Positions 52,601 through 62,324 of a DNA stretch of 64,000 nucleotides are shown here, piece by piece. Origin of the DNA: Ostrinia nubilalis (Eukaryota > Arthropoda > Insecta > Lepidoptera > Crambidae); contig NC_087093.1 of the NCBI RefSeq assembly GCF_963855985.1, forward strand, positions 13,097,001 through 13,161,000, written 5' to 3'. Within the stretch, counting starts at the first letter, position 1. The number at the start of each line of letters is the position of its first letter. Below the pieces are notes generated by a model. That model was not told the origin of the DNA, did not search any database, and worked only from the letters and a program-made list of their open reading frames with translations. A program made the position numbers and the translations under genes.

Positions 52601-54010
52601 GAGAGGTTCGCCGAGCAATATCGAAAGGACATAACTTTACTTCGCAAGAACCAAAACCACATAGCGTCGTTATGGAAAAATCAGACAACCGTCATTGAAG
52701 CCGAGTATAACGTTTTAAAACGTACTGAAGCTACCATGAATTTACAACACAAGGCGATCAATCTTCACATGAATGAGTTGGAGAAAGCCTGGAACCAATT
52801 CAAGGATGAAATGACTAAAAGCAAGGTCATTGAAGGTTTCAACACAGGAGCCATAATATCAAACAATATGTTAAACGGTCTCAAAACAACTCAAAACACG
52901 CTATTAGACACCGTGACCGATATTTATCATGGCCGCTTCAATTTTCATTTATTGCCACCCGAGCAACTTGTCAAGGAATTGAGTATAATATCAGCTCAAT
53001 TAAACAAAGATGTATCGCTTCCCGTTGATAATATTCATTCGGAATTAAGAAAAATATACGAGTTACTCCGAGTGAAAACAAGGATGCTGGATGACGTCTT
53101 GATATTTGAGATGAAATTGCCACTCATCAGCCGAGACACTTATGAGATCCTGAAACTATTATCTGTCCCGGAAATAGATCAAGAAAAAGCCATCAGCGTC
53201 ATACCCGTAGCAGAATACATCTCAATCAACATGAAGAAAGACACGTTCATGCTGTTATCTGAAAACGACTTGAGATCATGCTCACCGTTATCAGACATTT
53301 ACTTCTGCTACATTCTTAAACCCGAATATCAAGTGAAAGAAGACAAAAGTTTCTGTCAAAAGGAAGGTACTGAATGCAAAACGACAACAAGGTCATGCAA
53401 GAACGACTGGAAAGAGGTTAATAACCTAAATACCTACCTGTACTTTTGTTGTGGGGAATGTCTAGTCAAGACAATATGCGGCGATCAAGTTACTGCTCAT
53501 CATATGACTCACGCCGGCCTCATTCACGTCGGATACGACTGTATCATCAAGACAGACTCATTCACCATTCTTCCGCATACTCCTCATCTGACCGAAATTA
53601 AGATGAATCCTGATCTATACATGCCGCACATCGCATCAATAAACCATATAATAAACATAACAGTACCTAAATTCACAAGTACGCCTAACGAAACTCAGCA
53701 ACAAGAGATAGCTGAGATCGGAAAACAGATCAGCAAGTTGAAAGAAACTGAGGTTATCTCAGACAGTATTTCATACCACGACATACATCATTATACCATG
53801 ATCTACGTCGTCCTGGGCTTAATAGCCATCATCGGCACGGTCATCGCAGCAAGGAGACTTCAGTGCCGCTGGCGCGTGCCCCCGAGCCCCGCGCCGCCCG
53901 CCGCAGACGAGCCCGCGAGCGCCCGCGCCGCCAGCCCGCCGCCCCGCGGTCCCCGACCACGCACGCATAGAAGCACGTCCCCTCAATTTGAAAATATTGT
54001 ATTAAATTAA
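46637..54010 (+). CDS. BEL/Pao Gag-Pol-Env polyprotein, 2,457 codons
   Basis: ATG context CACCATGG is strong. In order: Gag with the DUF1759-type domain (residues ~243-400, HLDIPEFHGSYQQWTSF); Cys/His knuckles (~460-515); a retropepsin-like domain with IDQGSQ (~573); RT (~850-1060) with the YMDD box (~972); RNase H (FCDASQKAYAC, ~1151); integrase with HHCC (~1456-1495) and D (VDFTG), D (SDNGRNF), E (GGLWEAAVK) at ~1529, 1594 and ~1648; then the BEL-type DUF5641 domain (~1720-1818). Fused in frame is an envelope: hydrophobic signal-like segment (~1847-1868), RQRRRRG furin site (~1965), fusion-peptide-like region, Cys-rich ectodomain, membrane segment (~2387-2408) and a Pro/Ala/Arg-rich tail. 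No stop or frameshift separates the parts, so how Env is released or separately expressed is unclear. Confidence 0.95.
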   Translation: MEEFKSLLQNQQQVVTGIETLLSNFKKDGKDRKTPDYIKRKLETLELYWREFEVTHNKLCQYEMEDCDYFVENHYETAKNLYHEAKTKIQQAAGHLLKPATLLSSPSTASTSNLKPPSPVVFIPPPRAETTPKPEFKQQGNNSKLDEMMRKQHSNFKALGRTLSNINLTNTSEKWEFEDVLKNLEARWSAIDTLHWELDSIFNGENEEYESRFTRYEDNYQKAKKQINSMLWSTTHREKMTPHLDIPEFHGSYQQWTSFKDLFTEAIHVNPCLSNAQKMQFLKSKIRGEPERLIQHLPISSDNYITCWEILNHRYNNKKLIFSTHMNTIMNLPILQQATSNQVKRIHDVTTECLNGIKNLGVNINTWDPMLVHILSLKLDPETHNEYMASLKEPRELPSLKDFLEFLEIKFTTMESSRRKQDNTQPKNNYNTNNQYKPQLVKSFNKHPSGRFQQGNRVLSCPVCKSDHGIYFCTRFREMDPSSQRQTIDRLNFCSNCLYKHDGKPCQSTRRCRECNGYHNTLLHNAYSNRNTTNTRTSNVTNTARQCTSSTEVLLATALVNIEAADGVQHTLRALIDQGSQVSLITERAAQQLKLQREKCTGIITGIGSNNTNCKGAINITCSALSGSYSFNTQAFIMNNLTRSLPNSTLEKPTWDFLDEIELADPYFYKSTPIDLLLGAEVYANILLERIHRGDSTTPIAQETRLGWILCGKVPSLQCNVTLVNLEEIQKFWELEDINENSNYSKEDEECIKFYKATTTRLRDGKYQVRLPLKSNIGSELGQSKSKAIAQFQHLERKFTKHNLLAEQYRAFIHEYLALGHMTRSRGNKARECYLPHHCVTRDDSTTTSLRVVFNASAKTCNGTSLNDFMYKGPNLQKDLMALIIQWRQYQVAFIADIEKMFRQLWVHPDDQPLQKIVWRDSPQQLLREYQLTTVTYGTKAAPFLAMMSLKQLANDERNKHPEAAQVVESCFYMDDLLFGTDTVTSAKQIQNELIQLLKSGGFNLRKWRSNNSEILQDTIKGDTEHADYNFNIPESTKTLGLIWDPVQDVFTFNSKIDINDADCTCITKRMLLSEISKLFDPLGWLTPISTLLKLIFQDVWNEKIQWDDRIPENIYKIWIKIKQELKYLNYFKIPRWYGTVSQSEIELHGFCDASQKAYACVIYCKTKINGNNKIILVAGKSKLVPVNKKPSLPRLELTGAVLLTKLMEKVKQCLADHNIKMYGWTDSTAVLGWIQGEPERWKVFVANRVRQITQVMPSSCWRYVKSSDNPADCASRGLTPSLLKDQALWWHGPTWLSEFKAEENTSHTYQTEEDVKIKQVHTAQNSTKSSSVIDELLNKYSSLTKAVHVLAWVRRFITKKQDREVQPYLTVTEIKQTTNSIVKHVQASEFGQELIDLKMKKQISTKSKILNLNPLLDEFGIIRVGGRLEHANIDWETKHPIILPHNHRFTQLIISHAHVSTYHGGARVTQSFIRRNFWVIGGNNAAKKEIRHCVICKKHSPAKHQQLMGDLPPARITPSRPFMHTGVDFTGHVFIKVNKGRGIKTTKAYVAVFVCMVTKAVHLELVSDMTTSSFIAAIRRMAARRGAPGHMYSDNGRNFLGANRVLQSEYQEIMQAMGDEFKAELADMQITWHFNAPAWPSAGGLWEAAVKSFKFHLKRVIGEQKLTFEEFTTLLTQIEGCLNSRPLCPLTEDPEDLDYLTPAHFLTGGPTLNLIETEKDHRTRWFLTQKITQDLWKRWRYEYLVQLAARSKWRQPQRNLEVNDVVLIHDGNLPPGKWSMGRVTELHQGKDGYVRVVSLKTKNGLIKRPIVKVSRLLENEDKPSETNQEKTRQTSDTSKSPKPKLSFTSVVTALLLFLSIVTTSQADVNITKFRNNQHIYFDKISDMMLIRNEWKIIVYYNMEPYWQGIKVLDDYLQSLKATCDTIREQSHCDAVLLQLRHGLSELEYYNHMLLSQHKSSQPARQRRRRGLIDGIGYVANSLFGVLDERFAEQYRKDITLLRKNQNHIASLWKNQTTVIEAEYNVLKRTEATMNLQHKAINLHMNELEKAWNQFKDEMTKSKVIEGFNTGAIISNNMLNGLKTTQNTLLDTVTDIYHGRFNFHLLPPEQLVKELSIISAQLNKDVSLPVDNIHSELRKIYELLRVKTRMLDDVLIFEMKLPLISRDTYEILKLLSVPEIDQEKAISVIPVAEYISINMKKDTFMLLSENDLRSCSPLSDIYFCYILKPEYQVKEDKSFCQKEGTECKTTTRSCKNDWKEVNNLNTYLYFCCGECLVKTICGDQVTAHHMTHAGLIHVGYDCIIKTDSFTILPHTPHLTEIKMNPDLYMPHIASINHIINITVPKFTSTPNETQQQEIAEIGKQISKLKETEVISDSISYHDIHHYTMIYVVLGLIAIIGTVIAARRLQCRWRVPPSPAPPAADEPASARAASPPPRGPRPRTHRSTSPQFENIVLN

Positions 54011-54038
54011 TTTTCCCCCTTTTTCGTCCTGGGCAATA
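54011..54038 (+). other. BEL 3' junction without an evident polypurine tract
   Basis: The 28 bases between the polyprotein stop and the 3' LTR are pyrimidine-rich (TTTTCCCCCTTTTTC), ending GGGCAATA. I cannot point to a standard purine tract. Confidence 0.55.
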
Positions 54039-54240
54039 TGTACGATTACATCGAACATTGCAGCGTCAACGCTTTAGATTAAGTAGGCGCTTGCTTATAT
54101 GTTAATTGCTAATTATTTTTAGTTTAGTTCACGTTCAATTTTCACTGTGTGCACACATCAATAATAAACCTATCAAGCTTCATCAAGTGTTTTCCTGTTC
54201 ACTATCAAGATAAATGTATGAGTTAACAAGGACTCATACA
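54039..54240 (+). repeat. BEL 3' LTR
   Basis: 202 bp, matching the 5' LTR; followed by the AACGT duplication. Confidence 0.93.
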
Positions 54241-54476
54241 AACGTTATTAAAAAATTAATAAATACAATTTTTTAACCTTAAGCCATCCATCAAAATTTT
54301 GAACTTACATGGTACAAAATTCCAAATACTAAGAAATAAAATAAGTAATTAAAACAATATTAGCATAGTTTGAATGCATCTCATGAATATCGTAGCGTAG
54401 CTTATTTTAATTAAAACAGAATCCATTGAACCATACACCATGCTAACTTAGAAATAAAATTTAAAATGCGACTTAC

Positions 54477-54603
54477 GCGTCTCTGCGGCGAAGCCTAACT
54501 TAGTTATGAGTTCGTCCGCCAGAGCGCCGGCGTTCACGGACCAGCTGGCTGGTTTGACAGTACTCCGTGCACGTCGACCGGTTTGACTGTCTCGCCCGCC
54601 CGG
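54477..54603 (-). other. Candidate minus-strand exon with splice donor
   Basis: On the minus strand a C+G-rich segment ends at ACGC followed by GTAAGT (donor at 54,476). One frame before the donor reads NAGALADELITKLGFAAETR, protein-like in composition. No ATG or uniquely supported acceptor was found; ATTTGACAG ending at 54,617 is one possibility, but its frame does not fit cleanly. It could be a 5' exon of a gene transcribed leftward, or part of a CpG-rich promoter. Two related CAGTCAAACCGG / CTGTCAAACCAG motifs occur within it. Confidence 0.35.
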
Positions 54604-54721
54604 CCGGCGAATTCACGTGCTGTCAAATAATCACCAAGTACCTAACCTCCGACACATCACAACTTTAATCCAGACCAAAGTTGAAAAATGACTGTCGTAC
54701 AGATCGCGGAGAACTCGCCCG

Positions 54722-54884
54722 ACAGTGTTTTGTTTTGTTAAATCGTCAAATTCCGCTGTGTTGCTTGTGTGAAAAGTAATTGTGTGCGTGCGAGAACCGT
54801 TCTGTGGTATTTTTGTTGAGTTTGATTTTGAATTTTGGACCACTGTGCGTTGAAGGAGTACGACTTGGTTGGGAAGGAAAACAA
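54722..54884 (+). other. Candidate plus-strand non-coding first exon
   Basis: About 163 bp with no ATG on the plus strand. It starts near an initiator-like GACAGTG and ends at AACAA followed by GTAAGTG (donor 54,885). ATG-free T/G-rich leaders ending in a perfect donor are typical of insect 5' UTR exons. The coding exons would be to the right of the window. It may be an alternative first exon of the gene at 39.9 kb or a separate gene. Confidence 0.45.
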
Positions 54885-54890
54885 GTAAGT

Positions 54891-57800
54891 GAAAAAGTTT
54901 TTTCTTTAGTTATTATTGAAGATGATAACAATTTGGTGGTTATTGTTTGGGTTCTTATTAGTAAGATCCGAAACGTAGTAACATTTATGTCAGTTTATTT
55001 GCAAGAATTATCTAAAAAACACTGAGTTATTAATACGTCTTATTGATTTTAACTAAGAACAACATTTAACTCATACACAAATTGATTATCATGCTTCATT
55101 AGATTGTAATAATTTTAAGTTGTAGCAATTTCCAACAGCATGCGGTGACTTTAATTGAAGATGATAAGCAAAATTAAGAATAAGTAACCCAATTTTCAAA
55201 CCGAACTATGAAATAAGGGATAATGATACAAGATGACGGAGTGAAAAAAAAACGAATAAGGAAACAAGCCAAAGATATATTTTCCTTCTCAAATCTTACC
55301 AACTGCTTGCTCATTGTGACAAGTGCTAAACTAGGGTTTTGAAAGAACTGCTACAGTAAAAGCAGTATTTGAAAAGAAATAATTGCATTATTTCGCAATA
55401 ACATAGGTATGAATTATGATTATGATTCGGTACATTTCTTAGAATTTATCGATGCCATTCAATCGGAAAGCCCCTTCCTTCCTCAACACTTGCATAGTTC
55501 CGAAGACACACACGCTATGCTATAGTTGTATAATTCTAAAACACGGCAACCAAATCGGAAGCAGTACACAAGGGTGTTAATCGGACGTAGAACTCAAACT
55601 ATTCAGAAGGGTGTCAGAATTCAGAAGTTCTACGCACTTGTGAACATACTAGTAGGCTAGTCATGGATGGATTACGCATCGTAATTTCCAATCTTGGTTG
55701 GTCGAAAAAAATGTGATTCAGTACGTACTTCGGAGGGCACCAAGTCAGTCTGATTAAATCAGTCAGACGACGATGACAGCTATAAATTGCATCAATGGCT
55801 TTGATAGAAAAAGGAAAATCGTATCTCTTTCATAAGAAATTAATTCCGATCCGATTTTCAATCGCTAGGATTATTAATTTGTTTGGGACGAATAAGCATT
55901 CGTTCGAAATCCGTAAAAGTTTTGTAAATAATATGCTCATTACTACTTCGGATCGACAATGCATTATCACTCCAGCTAGGGCAAGTTAAACTTTAAAAAT
56001 CCGGATTTTTCTGGATCAGTATTCCAATTGGATTATTCCAACCCTAGGTAGGCCATTATGAAACTATAGTAGAATGGATCTGCATCAATTTCTCTTAAGT
56101 AGAAACCGGTTTCTACATGCACCTTTATAAAATACTGAATACCAACTATACCAAGTAAACGTTTGCCAACTATGGTTACTATGCATTGATTGTGTGGTCT
56201 AAAATTGGTCACATTGGTCACTTCTGATACTGATACTCCTGAAGTTTATCAAGTTACTTTAAAATTGATATTAACATAATTGACATTATTTATTTACACC
56301 ACAAAATTCAGAGAGACAAATTCGAAGAAAACGCAAATACCTATTAAACAATCTCTAAAATCATGTGTTATTTATCGTTAATTACACAATATTTGACTGG
56401 TGCGGAAAATCCCTGATACATAGGGACTATTTCACACTTTTCCATCAATTTTCGATCGTTTATCTCTCGATCCTTAGAAGAACTCGTTGCAAGAGGGTCA
56501 GATATTATTGGGACCCAAATGCCTCCGGCGTCCTTGGCAGATATCGCCTATTTCCCTAAAAGGTTAACAAATGTTTGACATATCAGGCTATCCTGGGGGG
56601 TCAAAGGGACGACCCTTTTCGATCTTGCTAAATCCTCTCATAACGTACACGGCAATTTTTTAGCAATGTGCAACTGACCATGCGATGTTTCATATTGTAT
56701 TAATAAAAACTTCCAATATTGAAATGGGAAGTATAGTCATGCCATTACAATCCTGAATATCGTTATTCGTTAATTAGGACACTAAGAAAATTTCAGAAAT
56801 TCCTGCTTTGCTATTTTAGGTCCAGTTTCACAATTCTATAAATCTAAGTGAAAGCTTTCGCTCCTGGAAACTTCCTAAAAACAATATTAGGTTATCGATC
56901 TTATGGATCCTTTTGATCCCGTTTTACTTCTATTGGAAATAATATCCAAGTTACGTAGAAAATAGTTACATCGAATCAAAATGTAAAATGAATGTTAGTA
57001 CATGTTAGTGAAACTAGTATTTCATTTCCGCAAACCATTTGATGCGGTGAAACCCCATCATAATTGATTAAGCCATCAAATTAAATTAAAAGATCAGCTT
57101 CCATTAGCACTTAAATTGATTAATATATGATAATGTTATTAGCTTGTATATTAATATGCAGTCCATCATCATTAAAATTATTTTCATTTTCGTCTTTGAA
57201 GAAACTTGTGCAATCATTATTCAGACAGCAATTCATAATAGCCTTACATTTGAATGCGAAGGAGGATCTAATAAAAATTCCGAATGTCCACATTATTGCC
57301 TCAACTGATGAAGGGCGCAATTCGTTTCCTCCTAAGTGGGGTCATTGGCATTTTATGACATTTATTGCCAGAAATAGGAAATAAATATAAGTTAGGTAGT
57401 GATGGAATTACTATCGCTATTATTACCACCCGAGGAAAATGAAAAGATACTGCCCACGACAATAGAATCGAATCAAGTATAGACCTTGCAAACATAATAT
57501 ATGTTCAATATTTTTATATTATTTTTCATTGGTGCTGACTATTGTGGATTACGTTCTTATTTTTTGATAACAAACAACGTCACATGGTAGTGATAGAAAT
57601 AAATAAAACATTGTCGTATATGAAAATTCAACGTAAAAGTTGAGCAATCTTCAACCATTTGTCAAGTGTGAACCGCAAACAGTAGGTACTTCTGTTGGGA
57701 CCGCCTCCCCGATCAATAGGCCTCGTGAATCAACACGTCCGATGTATGCAGTTCGGAATCGAAAATTGAGAATGTCCCTTGAGAAATATGGATCACTGAG

Positions 57801-59657
57801 GAATGTGTGGTAAGTAGGACTGAAATCGAACAGCCATATAGGGAATATTGATGTGATCGAATGGAACCCACAGTTTTAGATTAACTTTCTTTTGTAGAAG
57901 ATTTTAATAATCATCAAAAACCATCAAAGTTATAGTTTTGATTTAAAAGCTACGTAATGACCTTTTAGTAGGTATGTCATTGTATTCAAATAAAAAGCCA
58001 TACTTACTTAAACGTAAACAGTTAAAATAACATCAATCTCTTCTATGCTGAAAATGAACATTAACTTTCGTAATAATCTTTTTGATCCCATCAAGATAGA
58101 TTAAGATGTTTTTGTTCATGTGTAAAAATGTAATTGGTACATGTCTTTAAAATATACACTTCATCCTCTAACTAAAGAGTAGGTAATTAACAGCCGCTTA
58201 TCCCCTAGTCGCTTTGAAAACTTCAATTTTATACATCATAGTTGCATTTGCCATTTTAAAAGCTGTTAAAAAGCGACTGTAACCCTGTAACATGTGTAAA
58301 CGGGGCCGCATAAAAAGTTTTTGCGTTAAACGCGAGTTTGTGCACCGCCTAATGTTCACTTCATGGCGAACAACAATGTGCATAAATTGGACCATTCAGA
58401 ACATCTAACTTTGCAAATACGGAACCGGGGACGCGGCAGGTAACTACGAGTTAGTTTTAACGATATTCAACGCATTTGCATTGGTAATTCGTAAAATGTT
58501 GCCAGTAATTCTGAAAGGGTTGGAAATTAAAATTTTAAATAACATTATATCAATAAATTATGCAAATGATTTACGGACATCGGATTTTCGGGACTAAATG
58601 CAAAACTACTATGTACCTACTACTTAATATCTCCAAAATTAATAAAAAATTCGAAATGTACATAATAAATGATATCTTTTTCCTTAGCTAAATATTTCTA
58701 TCTAGCTAGGAAATGCAGTCAGCATCCTCGCTTCATTTCTTCGCAGACACGCTTTTATTTTTGAACGTATTAGTTTAGTAAAGTTTTTTGTTTGTGAAAT
58801 ATCTAGTGTGTTATCTAGTTAATTCGTTTCTTTTTGTTTATAAATAAATTCCCATAGTAATGGAAAGTATTCTACGTCTACATTCCGCGAAATATTTCGC
58901 CACTTTCATTGAGATTCAAAACGTGAACTTTCATGTCATCGTGTACATTTTTCGCTGTGGCAGAGCAATAGGGTTGCTGCTAAAAAGTTTGTGCAACAAT
59001 GAGTATCGTGAGAACTTCACACTCATTGCCCATTGTATTGTTACTTTCTTTTAATTTAAACTCTGTTACAATACATGTATCTCGTTTTGAAAATTGCTTG
59101 CTTTAATTATAATAGTTTAGAGATGGTTATCTGCTACTAGTGTCTAGTTTATTTTTATATCTTATTACTGTTAATTTACACTCAAAGTTTAATAATACGG
59201 AGTACTTTGGTAATTTAACATTAAAGACCATGTAAGGAAGGATCATCTTTAGCTGATAATATACCTTTCTTGATACTAATTTTACAATAGTAACAATAAT
59301 AGATAGAAAACCTTGGGTCGTTGTCCAGCAGTGGACGTCTTTTGGCTGAAACAAACAGTCAATTCAAATTTTCAATTGTACTATTTATGTCTTACTTTGC
59401 TTGCTTTGGCCAGACTTGACAACATCGCATCGCTATGCGATCAATTTATTTTCTTACAAGGTCAACTAAACATCCCTAGGCTTGCATCCCTAGGAGTGGG
59501 AAGTTAACTTATTTTCACAATCCTGCCATTTTTATTTCAGTTTGGTCCGGCGCCTTCTTCTAAGCTCTTGGCATTTGTTATCTCAAAAGCCTAGTCGGAT
59601 CCAAAAGATAAAGAAATAATGTAAAATTACTCTTTTTGGGTTGCCTCTTTATTTTTA
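54891..59657. other. Long non-coding stretch
   Basis: No gene, tRNA or structured repeat recognised in 4.8 kb. Open frames are all under 90 codons and featureless. It may be intron of a gene starting near 54.8 kb. Confidence 0.4.
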
Positions 59658-59658
59658 T

Positions 59659-59811
59659 CAAATTGGACAGATTTCACGTAGATCATCTTGTCATTACAAT
59701 AAGGCTTGTTCGAAGAGAACAATTATTATCACTGGTCACTATACTTTTTTTTGGCCTAAATTGGACAAATTTCGCGTAGACCATCTAGCTATCCCAATAA
59801 AAGCTTGTTTT
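59659..59811 (+). repeat. Pair of ~53-bp direct repeats
   Basis: 59,659-59,711 and 59,758-59,811 share AAATTGGACARATTTC, CGTAGAYCATCT and AATAARRGCTTGTT in order. The intervening ~46 bp are unrelated. Confidence 0.75.
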
Positions 59812-61599
59812 CTTCTTCTTACCAGTTACAATTAGATTATTTTGTATCACAAATATATTCTTGGGAGCGTTTTTGGAAGCTCTTTGCTTACCCTCACGAA
59901 CTCGAGTGCGTTCCGGACGAAACCTCTTCACTCCGCAAACATAATTCAAAAGTTCCTACTTCTTTGGGTTACTCACTAGTTCCCGAGTGTCCGGGAAAAT
60001 GACAAAGTATGACAAACACTTGGGGGGATGTAAATTCTGCTTGTAAAATACTATGGATATTTTATATACCAAACCTTTATACCTCATATTTATTTATTAA
60101 CTAGTGTTCAACCTATTAGTTTGTGTAGATATAAGCAGCAGAATTTAGGCTATGAGCTGAAGATAAATAAACATAACCGGTTATTGAATACACACACATA
60201 ATTATATTGCAATTTCTCACCTGTCGACAACCTGACTGACATCCTAAAGCCTTCTGCCAATAAGTTGTTTATTTTTAGTAACGGACATCTTGGGACTAAT
60301 AACATTGATATTGATGATCAAGCTGTATAACTTCACTAGGCTAGTGATGGAAATTGCCTACGAAAGGATTGAAAGCAAAACATACTTCATGCACTTCACA
60401 TACATTTTCGTTGCAAAATCGCACTTATCACAACTAAATAAGGCGCCAGAACGTTTACCTTGATATGCCATGCTTCGTATCAGGGTGTGTCAGGGCTGTC
60501 AGCATCGTACCGGCCCTCGCTGGCACGGGCTTTATTCGATTGTTCGGGCAAAACAATACATTTCTGTATGGTCGCACATCGGGCTAGACATTTTATTTCA
60601 ATATCGACCCTATAGCCACTACTTAAGGTGCTAGTGTGCTTGTGCTGTCTTCGTTTTAGAGCATTCAAGTTTTTATTGCTTCGAAATATGGCTTTATCGT
60701 GAACTACTTAATATTTTGAACGCTAGTAAAAGGGATTGTTTTATAATACCGACAACTTTGTTTATATCGATCGTTAAACCGTTTGCGTGCCCAAATATTG
60801 TGTGCGGTTGACAAAATGTCTAGCTACCACAAATAATGAAGTGCCTGAATATTTTTTTACTTTATGTCTTCAATATAAGGCTTAAAATCGTTTGATTGAA
60901 TTTGTAATTTTCTAGTAACTTAAAGTACAAATATTGTATTTTGATGACCGATTTGTTTTTTAGACATGTACATAATCCTACTTACTTTAATCTGTGAAAC
61001 AAAGTGAAATTCTTTATTATTTTTCTGTGCTAGACACACTATTATTGAATTTTCAATTGGTTAGGAAGAAAGTATACTTAGAATAAAAACTCGTTTCGGA
61101 TTTGTGGAAACAATTCATCCACTAAAACCAACGCAAATGTTAAAAAATGCTCACTGAAATTGCAATGTGATTGAAAACCAATTGAGAGGGGATTAATTTG
61201 AAGAACTGAATAAACCAACTGAATTCCAATTCACAAACACTATCACACTTGTCTTCACAATTGACTGATTCAACACCAATAGGCAGTGGTGCTCTCGTTA
61301 TCAAATATTTTGTTTTAGAAGTTTTACTGTAGCGTATTTTTATATAAAAGGGGGCAAACATAATTCACAGTTTGTATTTTGGACCACATCACCATTGGTC
61401 TTTATTTAAGTTGCTCATTAAATGTTTTTATATCAACATATATTTTTTGGCGTAAAGTTTTACATTGTAATGAGGATCATTTCGATTTTTAGCTGTGAAT
61501 GCAGATTTATAGGGCTAAGAAATCCTTAATACACAGTCCAAAAATTTTTGTTCTACGACAAAAATTGACGAAGTTATGGCCAAATTACTAAAAAAGTTC
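59812..61599. other. Non-coding stretch
   Basis: Nothing recognised. Confidence 0.4.
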
Positions 61600-61845
61600 A
61601 CTGACCGCCCGGCGCGGGGACGATGACGTCACTATATCCGATCCGAACGCTGCCGGCGTACTGCGTGGATAGAAAATATTTTTTTCTAGCCAAACTATCA
61701 GTTTTAGAGAAAAACTTGTAATGACATTTATTCATCAGAATAAAGTAAGCTATCAATAGGTAATTTTTAAAAATAGATATTGTGAAAAATATCGCAAAAA
61801 GCCATACGCTCATACGATTCAATGGAACGCAGAGACGCGATTAGG
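61600..61845 (+). repeat. Inverted repeat, left arm
   Basis: Homologous, in opposite orientation, to 63,410-63,662. Shared blocks: TGACGTCACTATATCCGA, GCCGGCGTACT, AAACTATCAGTTTTAGA, ACATTTATTCATCA, ATTGTGAAAAAT and GGAGACGCG-type end (here CAGAGACGCG). Similarity may extend left to TAATGAGGATCA near 61,470. Confidence 0.85.
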
Positions 61846-62049
61846 GTCTCCGCGGTGGTATATTTGGCGATTTATTCAAATAAAGTGTTCATACGTGTTG
61901 TTAGAGTCATATCTTCTTCCAAGTAAAATATAAAAATGTATTAATTTATTTACTTCTAACAATAAGGTATAATAGCTGAGGCAGATACACTCTGCCTAGG
62001 CTACAAGACATTGCTATGAAGATCATTTAGATGTACACGCAATACCTAC

Positions 62050-62220
62050 CAGAGCCCCGATTACGGTAATTTTTAACGTCTACAATCCAGACGCGTTTCT
62101 GATTCTGCAATACGATTGGTCAAAACAGCTGACGTACGCTGTTGAACGACCAATCGTATCGCAGAATCGAGAAGCGTGTCTGGATTGGAAACGTTAAAAG
62201 TTACCGTAATCGGGGCTCTG
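62050..62220. mobile_element. 171-bp fold-back MITE
   Basis: CAGAGCCCCGATTACGGTAA at 62,050 and its inverse ending at 62,220 continue as paired arms through AATCCAGACGCGTTTCT and TGCAATACGATTGGTC, leaving a loop of only ~20-25 nt. An almost complete palindrome. Target duplication not evident. Confidence 0.88.
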
Positions 62221-62324
62221 TTATTTAGTTTTTCTGAGTTAAACCTACGTACCTACCTATCTATTCGCCGTTCCCATGGGCGGGCCAGCTGCTGCAGGAA
62301 AGGACAGCTGCTCCCTCCTCTTAG

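Larger units (their letters stand above)
45985..54240 (+). mobile_element. Complete BEL/Pao retrotransposon with env, 8,256 bp
   Basis: 202-bp LTRs (TGTACG...CATACA) at both ends, identical by eye. They are flanked by a 5-bp AACGT duplication (45,980-45,984 and 54,241-54,245), typical for BEL/Pao. One uninterrupted frame encodes the whole polyprotein including Env. The insertion is recent. Confidence 0.95.
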
